Shown here in pieces: positions 1 to 8,684 of a DNA stretch of 64,000 nt. Source of the DNA: Hydrogenophaga sp. PAMC20947 (GTDB lineage Bacteria; Pseudomonadota; Gammaproteobacteria; Burkholderiales; Burkholderiaceae_C); contig NZ_CP039252.1 of assembly GCF_004795855.1 (NCBI RefSeq), forward strand, positions 744,001 through 808,000, in the 5' to 3' direction. The notes under the pieces are model-generated. The model saw only the letters and a program-made list of their open reading frames with translations. It was not told the origin of the DNA and did not search any database. Every line of letters starts with the position of its first letter. Within the stretch, counting starts at the first letter, position 1. A program made the translations under genes and the position numbers.

Positions 1-1330
1 TGATTTCATCATGCACCGGGGCGCCCAGATCGGCTTCGAACGCTTGCTGGGCCGCATTGGAAACGTAGTGCACTTGTTCTTGGCCGCCCAAGTTGGATTG
101 GAAAATGCCCGCTGCGCTCACTGGCAGAAAGTCTTCATAGGTGATAGGTTCGGCCTCTACTAGGCCGCGCTCGAGCAGGGACGATAGATCCGCTTCTGCA
201 TCTGTGGCAGTGCTGTCCAGGGTCTTACCTTGCTCGGTCAAGGTGTACCGGTAGAACGCTAGATTCTGAGCGCGCAGAGCAGCATGTGTGTCGGGGAACT
301 TGGCAAATACTTGTTCCAGGCGCGCGCCATATTCGAGCGCAGATCCGCCTGCACTGCCCATCTCATGTACTTCAGCAAGCAGTTGGTCGTACAGCAAGCG
401 GCCTTCACGCGTGAGGGCCACGCCGCGTTGCTCGATCTCGCCAAAGCGTGCTGCGTGCGCGCCAGATCGATCTGTGAAATGCACTGACTCTTCCATCGCC
501 TTAAAGCTGGTCTGACGCAACAGAATGGGGCAATCTCGCCGGGGAGGTCCTTCCACTACGTCCTTGGCGTCCATGCCGCGTGCAGGCATCTTGGCTTGGG
601 CCGAGTCAATATCCAACGTGCAGGGCGTCAGGTGGTTGATGTGCGGGCCCTTAAAGCAGACAACATCGGCAATAAGTCGGTGTGCATTTTTCAGTTTTTC
701 GTAGGTGTCGGCATTCACCGTGGCTTCGCTGTGCCAACGAAAGGTCTCCAGGGCTTCGCGAACAAAGTCATCAGCCTTGGCGCTTTGGAGTCCTCCCATG
801 GTTTCGCTGTGGGTAATCAGCTCCAGTACGCGTGGCGTGAAAATGTGTCGCTGCGCCAGGATGCTGGATGCAGTTGCACGCAATGCGTCATCCGCAATCA
901 GGTCCAGTCGCAGAAGAGACGTGAATACCCGAAACGGATTGGATCTCAGGGCTGCATCGCCGACAGGGCGGAAGGCCGTGGAATGAACCGGTACGCCCGC
1001 AGCTGAAAGGTCGTAGTAGCCCACTGGCTCCATGCCCATGATGGCGAACAGTCGGCGCAACATGCTCAGCTCCGCAGCAGTGCCTACGCGGATTGCTCCG
1101 TGGCGCTCCACTCGCAGGCGGTCCAGCTCGCCTGTGCGTTGCATCTTTTCGTACAAGGCGGGTTGCTGCTCGAAAATGCGGGCGTTGATGTCGGCCACAA
1201 GCTCGACCAAGGTCCCGTACTTCGGTACTTCCTGCCGGTACATCTCGGACATGGCTCGTGAAAAACGCATGCGGATTTCGCCGCTTGAAACGATTGCAGG
1301 GGACACGATGGGCTGGTGCGATGAACTCAT
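1..1330 (-). CDS. hglS: 2-oxoadipate dioxygenase/decarboxylase (HglS/YdcJ, DUF1338), 3' end outside window
   Basis: The first 443 residues are present and roughly 20 C-terminal residues lie beyond the window edge. I recognise the family from memory of E. coli YdcJ: shared stretches include RFSRAMSEMYRQEVP, GVPVHSTAFRP, ETFRWH, HINHLTPCTLDID and EGPPRRDCPILLRQTSFKA, followed by PITYEDFLPVSAAGIFQSN. The family uses Fe(II); HglS of Pseudomonas putida converts 2-oxoadipate to D-2-hydroxyglutarate in lysine catabolism. The His of HINHLTP and the Glu of FGEIEQRG are likely metal ligands (inference). No clear Shine-Dalgarno precedes the ATG at 1330; an internal Met 21 codons later is an alternative start. 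A 350-base gap separates it from the amidase gene upstream, so it may be its own unit. Confidence 0.93.
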   Translation of the reverse strand, partial: MSSSHQPIVSPAIVSSGEIRMRFSRAMSEMYRQEVPKYGTLVELVADINARIFEQQPALYEKMQRTGELDRLRVERHGAIRVGTAAELSMLRRLFAIMGMEPVGYYDLSAAGVPVHSTAFRPVGDAALRSNPFRVFTSLLRLDLIADDALRATASSILAQRHIFTPRVLELITHSETMGGLQSAKADDFVREALETFRWHSEATVNADTYEKLKNAHRLIADVVCFKGPHINHLTPCTLDIDSAQAKMPARGMDAKDVVEGPPRRDCPILLRQTSFKAMEESVHFTDRSGAHAARFGEIEQRGVALTREGRLLYDQLLAEVHEMGSAGGSALEYGARLEQVFAKFPDTHAALRAQNLAFYRYTLTEQGKTLDSTATDAEADLSSLLERGLVEAEPITYEDFLPVSAAGIFQSNLGGQEQVHYVSNAAQQAFEADLGAPVHDEI

Positions 1331-1681
1331 GATTGGGGCGATAGGTGGGGGCTCAAAAGATATGGTTTTCACCACAAGGAGCTGGTTACTTCGTGCACTA
1401 CCGGAATGGGCTGGTTTGCAAACGGAGCAACCGATCTCATGCGCTGTGCTTGTTGTACATGCGAGCTGTGCGTCTTGTTGCAAATAGAGATGTGTGTGTG
1501 TTCAAAGAACTTTCCAACGCGGAATGATTTTCTTTCGGCTGGAAATTGCTTTCGGACTGTCTCAATTGCTAGTCCAAAAAGCAAAGTGAATCGGCTTGTT
1601 TCTCCGATCCTGACCTCAAGGAACACACGTGCTCAGGGTTGCTCTCTTGTTTGCACCGGCATGAGTCAGTTTTGCTGCTTG
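1331..1681. other. Intergenic region without a recognisable gene
   Basis: This gap lies between the hglS start and the amidase stop codon. Short frames exist on both strands but none resembles a protein family, and none has a good ribosome binding site. It presumably holds the hglS promoter, but I could not pick a convincing -35/-10 pair. Confidence 0.5.
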
Positions 1682-3073
1682 CTACAGTTCCGGGTAGTGC
1701 CGTTCGTCACTGGTACGAATTTCGAGTGCGGACGCAATCCGCATCGCGGAATCCTCCTGGTATCCGCGACACAAGATTTGTAGGGACAATGGCAACCCTG
1801 CATGGTTATACCCACTCGGCATCGCCACACCACACAAGCCGAAGGTGTTGCCAAAACGGGTAAGCAAGCTCGCATTCGGGCGTGTACCAATGCCGCTCAG
1901 CGGCACCGCTGGAACTTGGGAAGTTGGTAAGATGAAGGCATCAAGGCCAATCAAGCGACGGTGGAAGTCCACAGTCTGTGCCGTCATGACTTCACGGATC
2001 TTCAGATATTCAGTCGCCGATACGTTACCGCCGAGCACCCGTTTTCGCACTTGGGGATCCATAAGGCTGGATGGGTCCTGCGCCAGCTCGCCGTAGAGCG
2101 CGAATGCCTCGACCGCCATTGGGGTGGGTTCGGCATAAGAAATCAGAGGACGCTCCAACGTCAGTATGACGATACTGGCGCCAAGGCTCTCCAGCAAACC
2201 CAAGCAACGGTCGTAAGCTGCTAAAACATCTTCGTCGATGCCAACGCGATCGACCTCGCATAGACAGGCCAGGCGCAGATCCGACAAATCATCCAGCGGG
2301 AGTGTGGTGGGTACCGGCTTAGGTCGAGACCAGGTTCGCGGGTCCAGATCGTCGTGGCCTTGTAGCACCCCATAGATCAAAGCAGCATCGGTGACCGACC
2401 GGGCAAGGACCCCGGGGGTGTCGAGCGTCTGGCTCAGTGGGATAACACCGTATGCACTGATTCGACCCGTGGTGGTCTTGAGTCCAACCAAGCCATTGAA
2501 CCCTGCAGGAATTCGCACTGATCCGCCGGTATCTGTGCCGATTGCAACTGGAGCCATGCACGCGGCGACAGCCACGCCGCTGCCGCTGCTTGAACCGCCA
2601 GGCGTATGCTGGACTTGAAGGTCCCATGGATTCCAGGGCGTGCCCATGTGTTCGTTGTCACCCCAGGCTCCAAAGGCGAATTCAGCGGTGTGCACCTTAC
2701 CGAGTAGCACCGCACCTGCGTCGACCAATCGATTGGCAATGGTGCTCGTGATGGTCGACGGCGGTAGACCTCTCCGCGTGGCGGAACCCGCCGTGGTGTC
2801 ATACCCCGCCAGCTCGATCAAGTCTTTGAGTGCGATTGGCAATCCTTCCAACGCACGAGCAGTGCTGGCACGATACCGAAGATCCGAGGCCTCGGCCTGC
2901 GCGCGGGCTTCGTCGGCAAGCACGATCACGTAGGCGTGCAGCTTCGAATCGAGTCGAGCGATCCGCGCCAAGTAAGCATCGACGACCTGGGAGGGCTGAA
3001 ACTCACCAGCCAGATAGCCGTCGAGCAAGGCCTGTGCGCCGAGACGGCATAGAGATTCGTCCTCGCCGCTCAT
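1682..3073 (-). CDS. Amidase signature family enzyme of the nitrile hydratase operon
   Basis: This 463-residue protein is a typical amidase-signature enzyme, hydrolysing an amide to a carboxylate and ammonia. The Ser-cisSer-Lys triad is visible: Lys83 in PIALKDL, the cis-Ser at about 161 in GGSSSGSG, and the nucleophile Ser185 in GTDTGGSVRIPA. The 24-residue Ser-Ser spacing is that seen in characterised family members. Its ATG overlaps the nitrile hydratase beta stop by 4 bases (ATGA), so the two are translationally coupled. Context makes it the second step of a nitrile to amide to acid pathway. The family also includes GatA, but the isolated position and missing gatB/gatC argue against that. 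Substrate is unknown. Confidence 0.9.
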   Translation of the reverse strand: MSGEDESLCRLGAQALLDGYLAGEFQPSQVVDAYLARIARLDSKLHAYVIVLADEARAQAEASDLRYRASTARALEGLPIALKDLIELAGYDTTAGSATRRGLPPSTITSTIANRLVDAGAVLLGKVHTAEFAFGAWGDNEHMGTPWNPWDLQVQHTPGGSSSGSGVAVAACMAPVAIGTDTGGSVRIPAGFNGLVGLKTTTGRISAYGVIPLSQTLDTPGVLARSVTDAALIYGVLQGHDDLDPRTWSRPKPVPTTLPLDDLSDLRLACLCEVDRVGIDEDVLAAYDRCLGLLESLGASIVILTLERPLISYAEPTPMAVEAFALYGELAQDPSSLMDPQVRKRVLGGNVSATEYLKIREVMTAQTVDFHRRLIGLDAFILPTSQVPAVPLSGIGTRPNASLLTRFGNTFGLCGVAMPSGYNHAGLPLSLQILCRGYQEDSAMRIASALEIRTSDERHYPEL

Positions 3074-3684
3074 GAGATTTTTTCAAGGTAAGAATGGAAG
3101 ACGCCGACATGGACGTCTGCCTCTTCGACCGCACCGGACCACAAGTCGGTGCTCTTGAAACACACGTCATAAGTCCGTTGGCGGGCGCTGTGCAAGCCGT
3201 GTGCTGCTGCATCGGGGAAAGGGTATTCTGGCGACTGGCCGACGATAAGACCAGCCATGCCCCTGGCATAAGCAGGCATACGCACGTGTCCACCCACGAA
3301 GTCCATCTTGACCCGCACTGTGTCACCGATGGCCAGCACGGGGAGCTCGGATTCAGCCACGCGACCGGGCTTCGCTGGCCCAGCCAGCGGTACGCTTTCC
3401 CCCGCCGCTGAGTCCAGCTCCTCGACCGTGAAGATTCCCTTCTCAACGCAGAGTGTGACCACTGCGGTGTACACCCGCTCGTAGTAGGAGGCGGCCATGT
3501 AGTGGCGCGGATCCATTCGTTCGATCGCGTGGCGGTATTCGTCCATGTTGTAGACGCTCTGGCCCACCAATCGGCCGGAGATGGCATTGATTTTCTTTTC
3601 CCAATACTCGTGAAATGCCTCGCGGTCTTCTGGGGAAACCTTGCCAAATCCCTGGCGTCCGCCTAGGTCATGTATGCCATCCAT
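3070..3684 (-). CDS. nthB: Nitrile hydratase beta subunit
   Basis: This 204-residue protein opens with MDGIHDLGG, the classical beta-subunit N-terminus. It contains the helix YYERVYTAVVTLCVEKGIFT; Arg70 in YYER corresponds to the family arginine that contacts the oxidised active-site cysteines. The C-terminal SH3-like barrel starts near residue 117 and includes GHVRMPAYARGMAGLI and a final SYLEK. It is slightly shorter than usual (about 210-230). A strong GGAGGAAAA Shine-Dalgarno stands just before the ATG. The gene follows alpha after 15 bases and overlaps the amidase by 4. With alpha it hydrates nitriles to amides in the cytoplasm. Confidence 0.93.
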   Translation of the reverse strand: MDGIHDLGGRQGFGKVSPEDREAFHEYWEKKINAISGRLVGQSVYNMDEYRHAIERMDPRHYMAASYYERVYTAVVTLCVEKGIFTVEELDSAAGESVPLAGPAKPGRVAESELPVLAIGDTVRVKMDFVGGHVRMPAYARGMAGLIVGQSPEYPFPDAAAHGLHSARQRTYDVCFKSTDLWSGAVEEADVHVGVFHSYLEKIS

Positions 3685-3699
3685 TGAGTTTTCCTCCGG

Positions 3700-4296
3700 T
3701 CAGTTGGGAGTGGTCGTATAGGGAGCTTCGAGGCGAGCCACACCGATGAGCGCCTCTTGCGTCACCAGGTCGGCCAATGCCTCTTCACTCCAGCCTTCAG
3801 TGTGCGTGGGGCGCATCGGAAGAATCATGTAACGGGTGTCAGCGGTGGTGTCCCAGATACGGATACCCACGGTTGGCGGTAAGACAAGCCCAAGCTCGGC
3901 GAGCACGGTTCGTGCTTCACGCACGATGCGTGCACGGTAGTCCAGATCCTTGTACCAACCTGGTGCCATTCCGATGATGGTGAAGGCGGTACAGGAGCAC
4001 AGGGTGCAGCAGATGACGTTATGCACGTTGGCGGTGTTCTCCTTCACCTCCAAGCTGCCGTGATGCTCAGGCATAGCAAACCCTAGCTCGGCCGCGGCGG
4101 CCTTGCCATCGGTCAATAAGCGGTCCTTGAAAGCAGCGTCGGTCCAGGCCTTTGCAACCAGGCGACCGCCGTTCATCGGCAACCATTGTTCGTCCACGAA
4201 GTGTTCGTAATCGTCGATAGTGGATGGCATCAACAGGCCGCGTGCCTCCACCAGTTTTTCTACGGCATCGACACGCGTCGGCATGTGTAGGGTCAT
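3700..4296 (-). CDS. nthA: Nitrile hydratase alpha subunit, cobalt-type, variant metal-site flank
   Basis: This 198-residue protein carries the metal-claw motif CTLCSC (Cys97, Cys100, Cys102). Thr98 is the residue that marks cobalt-type rather than iron-type (CSLCSC) enzymes. Downstream WYKD, WDTTADTRYMILPMRP and GWSEEALADLVT are typical of the family. Two oddities stand out: an extra cysteine (Cys96) sits right before the first ligand, and the near-universal Tyr-Pro after the third ligand is replaced by Thr-Ala (CSCTAFTIIG). A GGAGAT Shine-Dalgarno precedes the ATG. It is encoded directly after the ABC importer genes and 15 bases before beta. No cobalt-insertion activator gene is visible nearby. 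Confidence 0.93.
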   Translation of the reverse strand: MTLHMPTRVDAVEKLVEARGLLMPSTIDDYEHFVDEQWLPMNGGRLVAKAWTDAAFKDRLLTDGKAAAAELGFAMPEHHGSLEVKENTANVHNVICCTLCSCTAFTIIGMAPGWYKDLDYRARIVREARTVLAELGLVLPPTVGIRIWDTTADTRYMILPMRPTHTEGWSEEALADLVTQEALIGVARLEAPYTTTPN

Positions 4297-4333
4297 GGAA
4301 ATCTCCTTTGATTGAGGTCAATATTTCAGCTAT

Positions 4334-5383
4334 TCACGCTAGCTTCTTAACCTTGACACGAGTCACATCGAAGGTGCCTGCTTTGGTGTCTTGGTCGGCC
4401 TTGGAGGAAATGTCAGTGTTCACGAGCTGCTTGACACTCGGTACCCGCGGCAGCAGCTTTTCGCCAAATCCCCATTGCGCCATCTTTTCCATGCTGGCGA
4501 TGGCTTCAGGCTTGATGGTGCAAGAAACGTCAGCGAGTTTCTTGATCGTCCACTGCGGATCAAAAGTGGAAGCCTTCTCGATCACATTCTCAGGAATGCT
4601 CTTTGCTGGCTCCAAGGAGCGGAACCAAGCGTTAGCCTGCGTATGGTTCTGGCTGGCCCAGAACAGAGCTTCATTGTGTGACTTGAGAAAACGACGCAGG
4701 ACATCTGGTTTCTCCTTGATGAAACTGGAGTTGGCCTGCAGCACCATCGATGGCGAGGTGTTCTCGGCCATGGGCGTGGCTAAGCCCGCGTCCTCGAACA
4801 GGGCCAACCAGGGGTCCCACATGAAGAAGGCGTCGATGCGCTGCGCTCGGACCGCATCGGACAACTCGGGCGTGTTGATGTTGACGAAATTCACGTCCTT
4901 ACCGACGATCAGTCCTGCCTTGGTGACGGCTTCTTGGGCATTGAGGTATGCAGTGATGCCGAAGGTGCCGTAGATTGCTTTCCCTTTCAGGTCCGCCAGC
5001 GACTTGATGCCAGATTTCTTGGTCACCATGATGGCCGATCGAAAACTCGACTGGTGCGCCACAGGCACGATGGGCGCACCAGCTGCCATGATGGTCACTG
5101 CGCTGAAATCAGACACGGTGCCCATGTCAACCGAGTTGGATGCAATGGCTTCGGTGACTGCTGGACTGTTCATCAACTGGGGCATTTCCAGCTTGATGCC
5201 GTTGCGTTCAGCGATGTCCGTGTTCTTCAACACGTGCATAGTCTGTGCGGACACCACCACTGTGTTGGTCCAGCCGAAGCGAACCACATCCAACGACGAG
5301 GCTGCGCGCACGATGGCTGGAGCTCCGAGGATGGTGGCGGCTCCAGCCAGTGAGAATTGATTGAAATTGCGACGAGTGATCAT
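4334..5383 (-). CDS. ABC transporter substrate-binding protein (NrtA/SsuA/TauA type)
   Basis: This is a periplasmic binding protein of about 349 residues. The N-terminus MITRRNFNQFSLAGAATILGAPAIVRA is a Tat-like signal (TRRNF) with AxA cleavage. The body has the SsuA/TauA layout: FGWTN, VTEAIASNSVDMGTVSD, SLADLKGKAIYG, and a hinge near FFMWDPWLALFE. I chose the ATG at 5383 over a longer frame from 5431: it lies two bases after the ATPase stop, has AAGGA upstream, and gives a sensible signal peptide. Located in the nitrile hydratase operon, it probably binds a nitrile, amide or related small organic compound; relatives bind sulfonates, nitrate or taurine. Ligand is inference. Confidence 0.9.
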   Translation of the reverse strand: MITRRNFNQFSLAGAATILGAPAIVRAASSLDVVRFGWTNTVVVSAQTMHVLKNTDIAERNGIKLEMPQLMNSPAVTEAIASNSVDMGTVSDFSAVTIMAAGAPIVPVAHQSSFRSAIMVTKKSGIKSLADLKGKAIYGTFGITAYLNAQEAVTKAGLIVGKDVNFVNINTPELSDAVRAQRIDAFFMWDPWLALFEDAGLATPMAENTSPSMVLQANSSFIKEKPDVLRRFLKSHNEALFWASQNHTQANAWFRSLEPAKSIPENVIEKASTFDPQWTIKKLADVSCTIKPEAIASMEKMAQWGFGEKLLPRVPSVKQLVNTDISSKADQDTKAGTFDVTRVKVKKLA

Positions 5384-5385
5384 GT

Positions 5386-6180
5386 TCAAATTCCTTCGGC
5401 TTTTTGCCATTCGGGCTTCAGGGTTTCCCAAAGCGAGCTAACGGTGGATACAAACCAGTCTCCTGTGCGTACTTCCGCCGTTCTGGGACGGCCTAATTCA
5501 ACTAACACTTCTTCGCGCACCCGACCCGGGCGCGGGCTCATGACCACCACTCGGTCGGCGAGGAACACCGCCTCGTCAATGCCATGAGTCACGAAAATTA
5601 CAGTCTTGCCGCTGTCTGATGAAATTCGGGCGATTTCCTCTTGCAGCAGCACACGGGTCTGAGCATCCAGAGCACCAAAGGGCTCGTCCATAAGCAGTAC
5701 TTCAGGGTCTGGAGCCAACGCTCGGGCGATGGCCGCGCGTTGTTTCATTCCGCCAGACACCTCGTGCGGGAACTTGTTTTCGAATCCAGTGAGCTGCACC
5801 TTGGCGAGGAGTTCACGCGCATATTCAGCTCGCTCTTTCACCCCCACGCCCTTGGCCTTCATCCCGAATTCAACATTCTTTTGCAGGTTCATCCAGCCGA
5901 ACAGTGCGTAGTCCTGAAACACCACCGTGCGTGATGGATCGGGTCCGACAATTTCCCGGCCGTTCTGCAGCAACACTCCGCTGGTGGGTTTATGGAAGCC
6001 AGCCAGCATATTCAGTAAGGTCGACTTGCCGCATCCTGAAGGACCGAGCAGCGAGATAAATTCCCCCTTCATCACCTTCAGCGATACGTCGCTCAGTGCA
6101 ATAACTGATGAGTCGTCGCGTGGCGAGTGAAAGGTCTTGGATACGTTTGAAATCTCAAGGTGTGCGGAAGGTGTCGTCAT
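5386..6180 (-). CDS. ABC transporter ATP-binding protein (SsuB/TauB type)
   Basis: This 264-residue ATPase has Walker A GPSGCGKST at 46-54, signature VSGGMKQRAAIARAL, Walker B VLLMDEPFGALD and the switch His in IFVTHGIDEAVFLADR. It belongs to the nitrate/sulfonate/taurine importer group, matching the adjacent permease and binding protein. Only two bases separate its stop from the binding-protein ATG, so all three are co-transcribed. It energises uptake of the presumed nitrile-pathway substrate. Confidence 0.93.
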   Translation of the reverse strand: MTTPSAHLEISNVSKTFHSPRDDSSVIALSDVSLKVMKGEFISLLGPSGCGKSTLLNMLAGFHKPTSGVLLQNGREIVGPDPSRTVVFQDYALFGWMNLQKNVEFGMKAKGVGVKERAEYARELLAKVQLTGFENKFPHEVSGGMKQRAAIARALAPDPEVLLMDEPFGALDAQTRVLLQEEIARISSDSGKTVIFVTHGIDEAVFLADRVVVMSPRPGRVREEVLVELGRPRTAEVRTGDWFVSTVSSLWETLKPEWQKAEGI

Positions 6181-6191
6181 AGATCTGAGCC

Positions 6192-6956
6192 TCAGTTGCG
6201 TTCGGACGGTGCCCAGGCGATTACCCGGCGCTCGACCCGTTCGAGGATGTTGGACATAAGGAAACCGACGAGCCCAATGGTGGCCATACCGGCTACTACG
6301 TTCTGGATCTGGAAAACCATGCGCGACTGTTGGATGAGGTAGCCCAGGCCAGTCTGCGCAGCAATGAGTTCAGCGGTCACGACACACATCCAACCAATGC
6401 CCAGGGCCAGACGCAGGCTGGGCATCACTGTTGGCAGTGAGGCAGGAATCAGCACATCGCGCAGCATCTGCCAGCGCCCGGCGCCCAGACTTTGAGCGGC
6501 ATTGAGCTGATTTCTGTCGAGCGAACGCACAGCGGTATACGCGCCGAAGAACAGTGGAAAGACACACCCTAGAAACACTAGAAAGTAAGCGGAGGCATCA
6601 CCAAGCCCAAACCAGAGGATGGAGATCGGCACCCAGGCCAGCGGCGGGATCGGGCGCAAGGCTTCAACCACCGGACGCACGAAATCAGAGACATTGCGCA
6701 CCCAGCCACAAAGAAAGCCGAATGAGAGACCCACCACCATCGCGAGGAGGTAGCCCACAGCAACACGAAGCAGGCTGGCTCCAAGGTGGGTCATGAGGGT
6801 GCCGTCGAGAAGCAATATCCACAACGCCTGCAAGACACCCCAAGGTGAGGGCAGTACGAACGAGTTGATGAACCCCAGAGCGCTGAGGAGTTGCCACAAC
6901 GCAAAAAATGCAATCAAACCACTAACGTTGCGCAAAAGTACAGGATTAATTTTCAT
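6192..6956 (-). CDS. ABC transporter permease (SsuC/TauC type)
   Basis: This 254-residue inner-membrane protein has about six hydrophobic helices (for example LIAFFALWQLLSALG, VAVGYLLAMVVGLSFGFL, AYFLVFLGCVFPLFFGAY). The cytoplasmic EAA loop is AAQSLGAGRWQMLRDVLIPASLP, which docks to the ATPase. RPIPPLAWVPISILWFGLG is characteristic of the SsuC/TauC/NrtB group. It is preceded by 9 bases after the TrmB-like regulator and followed by 11 bases before the ATPase. It should work as a homodimer with the neighbouring ATPase and binding protein. Confidence 0.92.
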   Translation of the reverse strand: MKINPVLLRNVSGLIAFFALWQLLSALGFINSFVLPSPWGVLQALWILLLDGTLMTHLGASLLRVAVGYLLAMVVGLSFGFLCGWVRNVSDFVRPVVEALRPIPPLAWVPISILWFGLGDASAYFLVFLGCVFPLFFGAYTAVRSLDRNQLNAAQSLGAGRWQMLRDVLIPASLPTVMPSLRLALGIGWMCVVTAELIAAQTGLGYLIQQSRMVFQIQNVVAGMATIGLVGFLMSNILERVERRVIAWAPSERN

Positions 6957-6965
6957 AAGGCTTCT

Positions 6966-7709
6966 TTAGTCGATGTAATCAGTCGGTTCGCTCTGGGACC
7001 AGATGCCCTCGTACATGGCGCGCATCATGTGGGCGTACTCCTCACTCTCGATCACCATGCCGTAGCACTCTTTTGTGGACGACATCAAGGCCACCCGCGA
7101 GCCATAAATGATGAAAGTCATAGACAAAGTCATTGCCGGAGGTGTGAAGCGCAACTCACGATGTAGGGCGTGGCTCGACTGCCATATTTCGGCGCGGTCA
7201 CGGCTTCGAGAGCGCACGACCCGCATGGATTTTTTTCGACGTACGCGCTCTGCCATGTATTCGTCGATGGCTGACAGGCCTGGAACCTCCATCAGATCGG
7301 CCATGGAAAAAACGGCCTCCATGTTGGGAGCGTCGCCGGAAAGAGAATCCCAAAGAGCGGTTTTCACACCCGCTTCCCCTTCATAGAAGCGGATGTTTGG
7401 CTTTCCCTGCGCGCGGTGGTACATCGCACGGAGTTGAGGCAGCACTTCGGTCAGCATTTGTTTGCGAGCTTCAACATGCTCCAACAACACACTCGGCTCG
7501 TTCGCCTGCACTCGTCGCAAGCCTTTGCCTTTCCATTCGGCGATCAGACCTTCTTGCTGCAAGCGATCGAGCGCGCCATAAACCGTAGCCTTGGGCAACC
7601 CAGTACGTTCGATCACATTGGTCACCGGGACGTCACCAAGTTCGATGGCTGCCCGGTAAACCTTGTAGAGATTGCCCGCGATGCCGAGGCGGGCTAGCGC
7701 ATTTTCCAT
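6966..7709 (-). CDS. TrmB-family transcriptional regulator heading the nitrile hydratase operon
   Basis: This 247-residue protein has a winged helix-turn-helix at about 10-75 (VIERTGLPKATVYGALDRLQQEGLIAEWKGKG), the TrmB_N type. A coiled linker follows (HVEARKQMLTEVLPQLRAMYHR), then a TrmB-regulatory domain from about residue 100 (IRFYEGEAGVKTALWDSL). That family senses small molecules, classically sugars in archaea; bacterial members with nitrile-degradation genes are uncommon in my knowledge. It is the first gene of the transcription unit and probably autoregulates. The ATG at 7709 has only a weak upstream GTGAG. A GGTCGG/CCGACC inverted repeat 26 bases upstream is a candidate operator. Confidence 0.85.
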   Translation of the reverse strand: MENALARLGIAGNLYKVYRAAIELGDVPVTNVIERTGLPKATVYGALDRLQQEGLIAEWKGKGLRRVQANEPSVLLEHVEARKQMLTEVLPQLRAMYHRAQGKPNIRFYEGEAGVKTALWDSLSGDAPNMEAVFSMADLMEVPGLSAIDEYMAERVRRKKSMRVVRSRSRDRAEIWQSSHALHRELRFTPPAMTLSMTFIIYGSRVALMSSTKECYGMVIESEEYAHMMRAMYEGIWSQSEPTDYID

Positions 7710-7734
7710 ACAGACTCACAGTCATTTGGGTTTT

Positions 7735-7752
7735 GGTCGGTTTTTGCCGACC
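7735..7752. promoter_or_regulatory. Inverted repeat upstream of the TrmB-like regulator, possible operator
   Basis: GGTCGG and CCGACC form perfect 6-base arms around a 6-base T-rich loop, 26 bases before the regulator ATG. Position suits an autoregulatory operator. No good sigma-70 hexamers were found around it, and the site could also simply be a leader hairpin. Confidence 0.35.
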
Positions 7753-8228
7753 GATGTCTTTTTTGACCTTCATAGGTAAAAAAGGGCTGTTCGCACCAAA
7801 AAAGGAAATTTTTTGAATTTGGTCCGATTTGTACGACTAGTAAGCATGAGGCGTGCCAAGATGGGTTCTGAGCTGCCTTTTGCGTGCATACGGGCTTGCT
7901 CAACGGGCTGACGGTCGACGAATAGAGCGCGGACAGAGCGTTTGTCGATAGATCTAGGAAAACGGGGGGGCAGCTTGCAGCGTGGCGTTTGTAGGTATCG
8001 CACCCTGATGGGGCTCTGCGGTTTGAAAATCTGGCAACGGAACAAATGCATGCCCCAAAATGTTGCCGCCGATGCAAGACTGACCAGCTCGGGATGACGA
8101 TTCAAATCTGACTGGGGTGTCCAGCTGACCTGGTGGTACTTTCAGCAAAGGTTCAAGCAGATTGGTGGAATGCATCCACTTAGTGATGCGACGTCTAGCT
8201 GCCAGTGGACTGCTTATGAAAAGAGCTG

Positions 8229-8480
8229 TCATTCGCTCGGCAGGCAGCTGCTCGAATCGCCCGTGTTTTCGTGGTGGGCAAGCTGGTTTAGGTCAGGCAA
8301 CCACTTTGATGGGTTGCCTGCGAGCTGCCGGTAGTCGTTTGTCTCATCCTCTGCAGGCGAGACATGTGAGAGGGGTCCGATCAGGCGGTGATGGTTGGCC
8401 CTGGGAACCCCTTCCTGCATGGTCAGCTCCACCAGTTCTTGATGTGGTTAAAACCGGCGCTGTTTCATTTCGGCCTTGTA
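8229..8480 (-). pseudogene. IS3-family transposase (OrfB) C-terminal remnant
   Basis: On the minus strand the frame reads NHHRLIGPLSHVSPAEDE followed by TNDYRQLA. This mirrors the C-terminus of IS3-family OrfB (pattern WFNxxRLLGPIGxxPPAExExxYYxQ). The upstream catalytic DDE core is absent and the WFN part is frame-broken, so only a scar remains. Recognition is by pattern from memory, so the exact IS group cannot be given. Confidence 0.5.
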
Positions 8481-8684
8481 CCGCTAATTGAGCGGACTGG
8501 GCCGAGGCGTTGCTGCAGAGGACACTCTTGGCGCTTTCCGAAGGCTCAAACCCCGCAGCAGTCTGCCGCTCGACGAAAAGAGAGCTGACGCATTGGGCGA
8601 ATCTAACTGGTCGTCCTACACGTTGATCATGGAGATATTTCGGGCAACCTAGGGGGTGCATGCAGAAGGTGACGGGACGCACGT

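Noticed and set aside
1369..1783. Small frames on both strands upstream of hglS
   Set aside because: Unusual composition but no family match and poor start sites.
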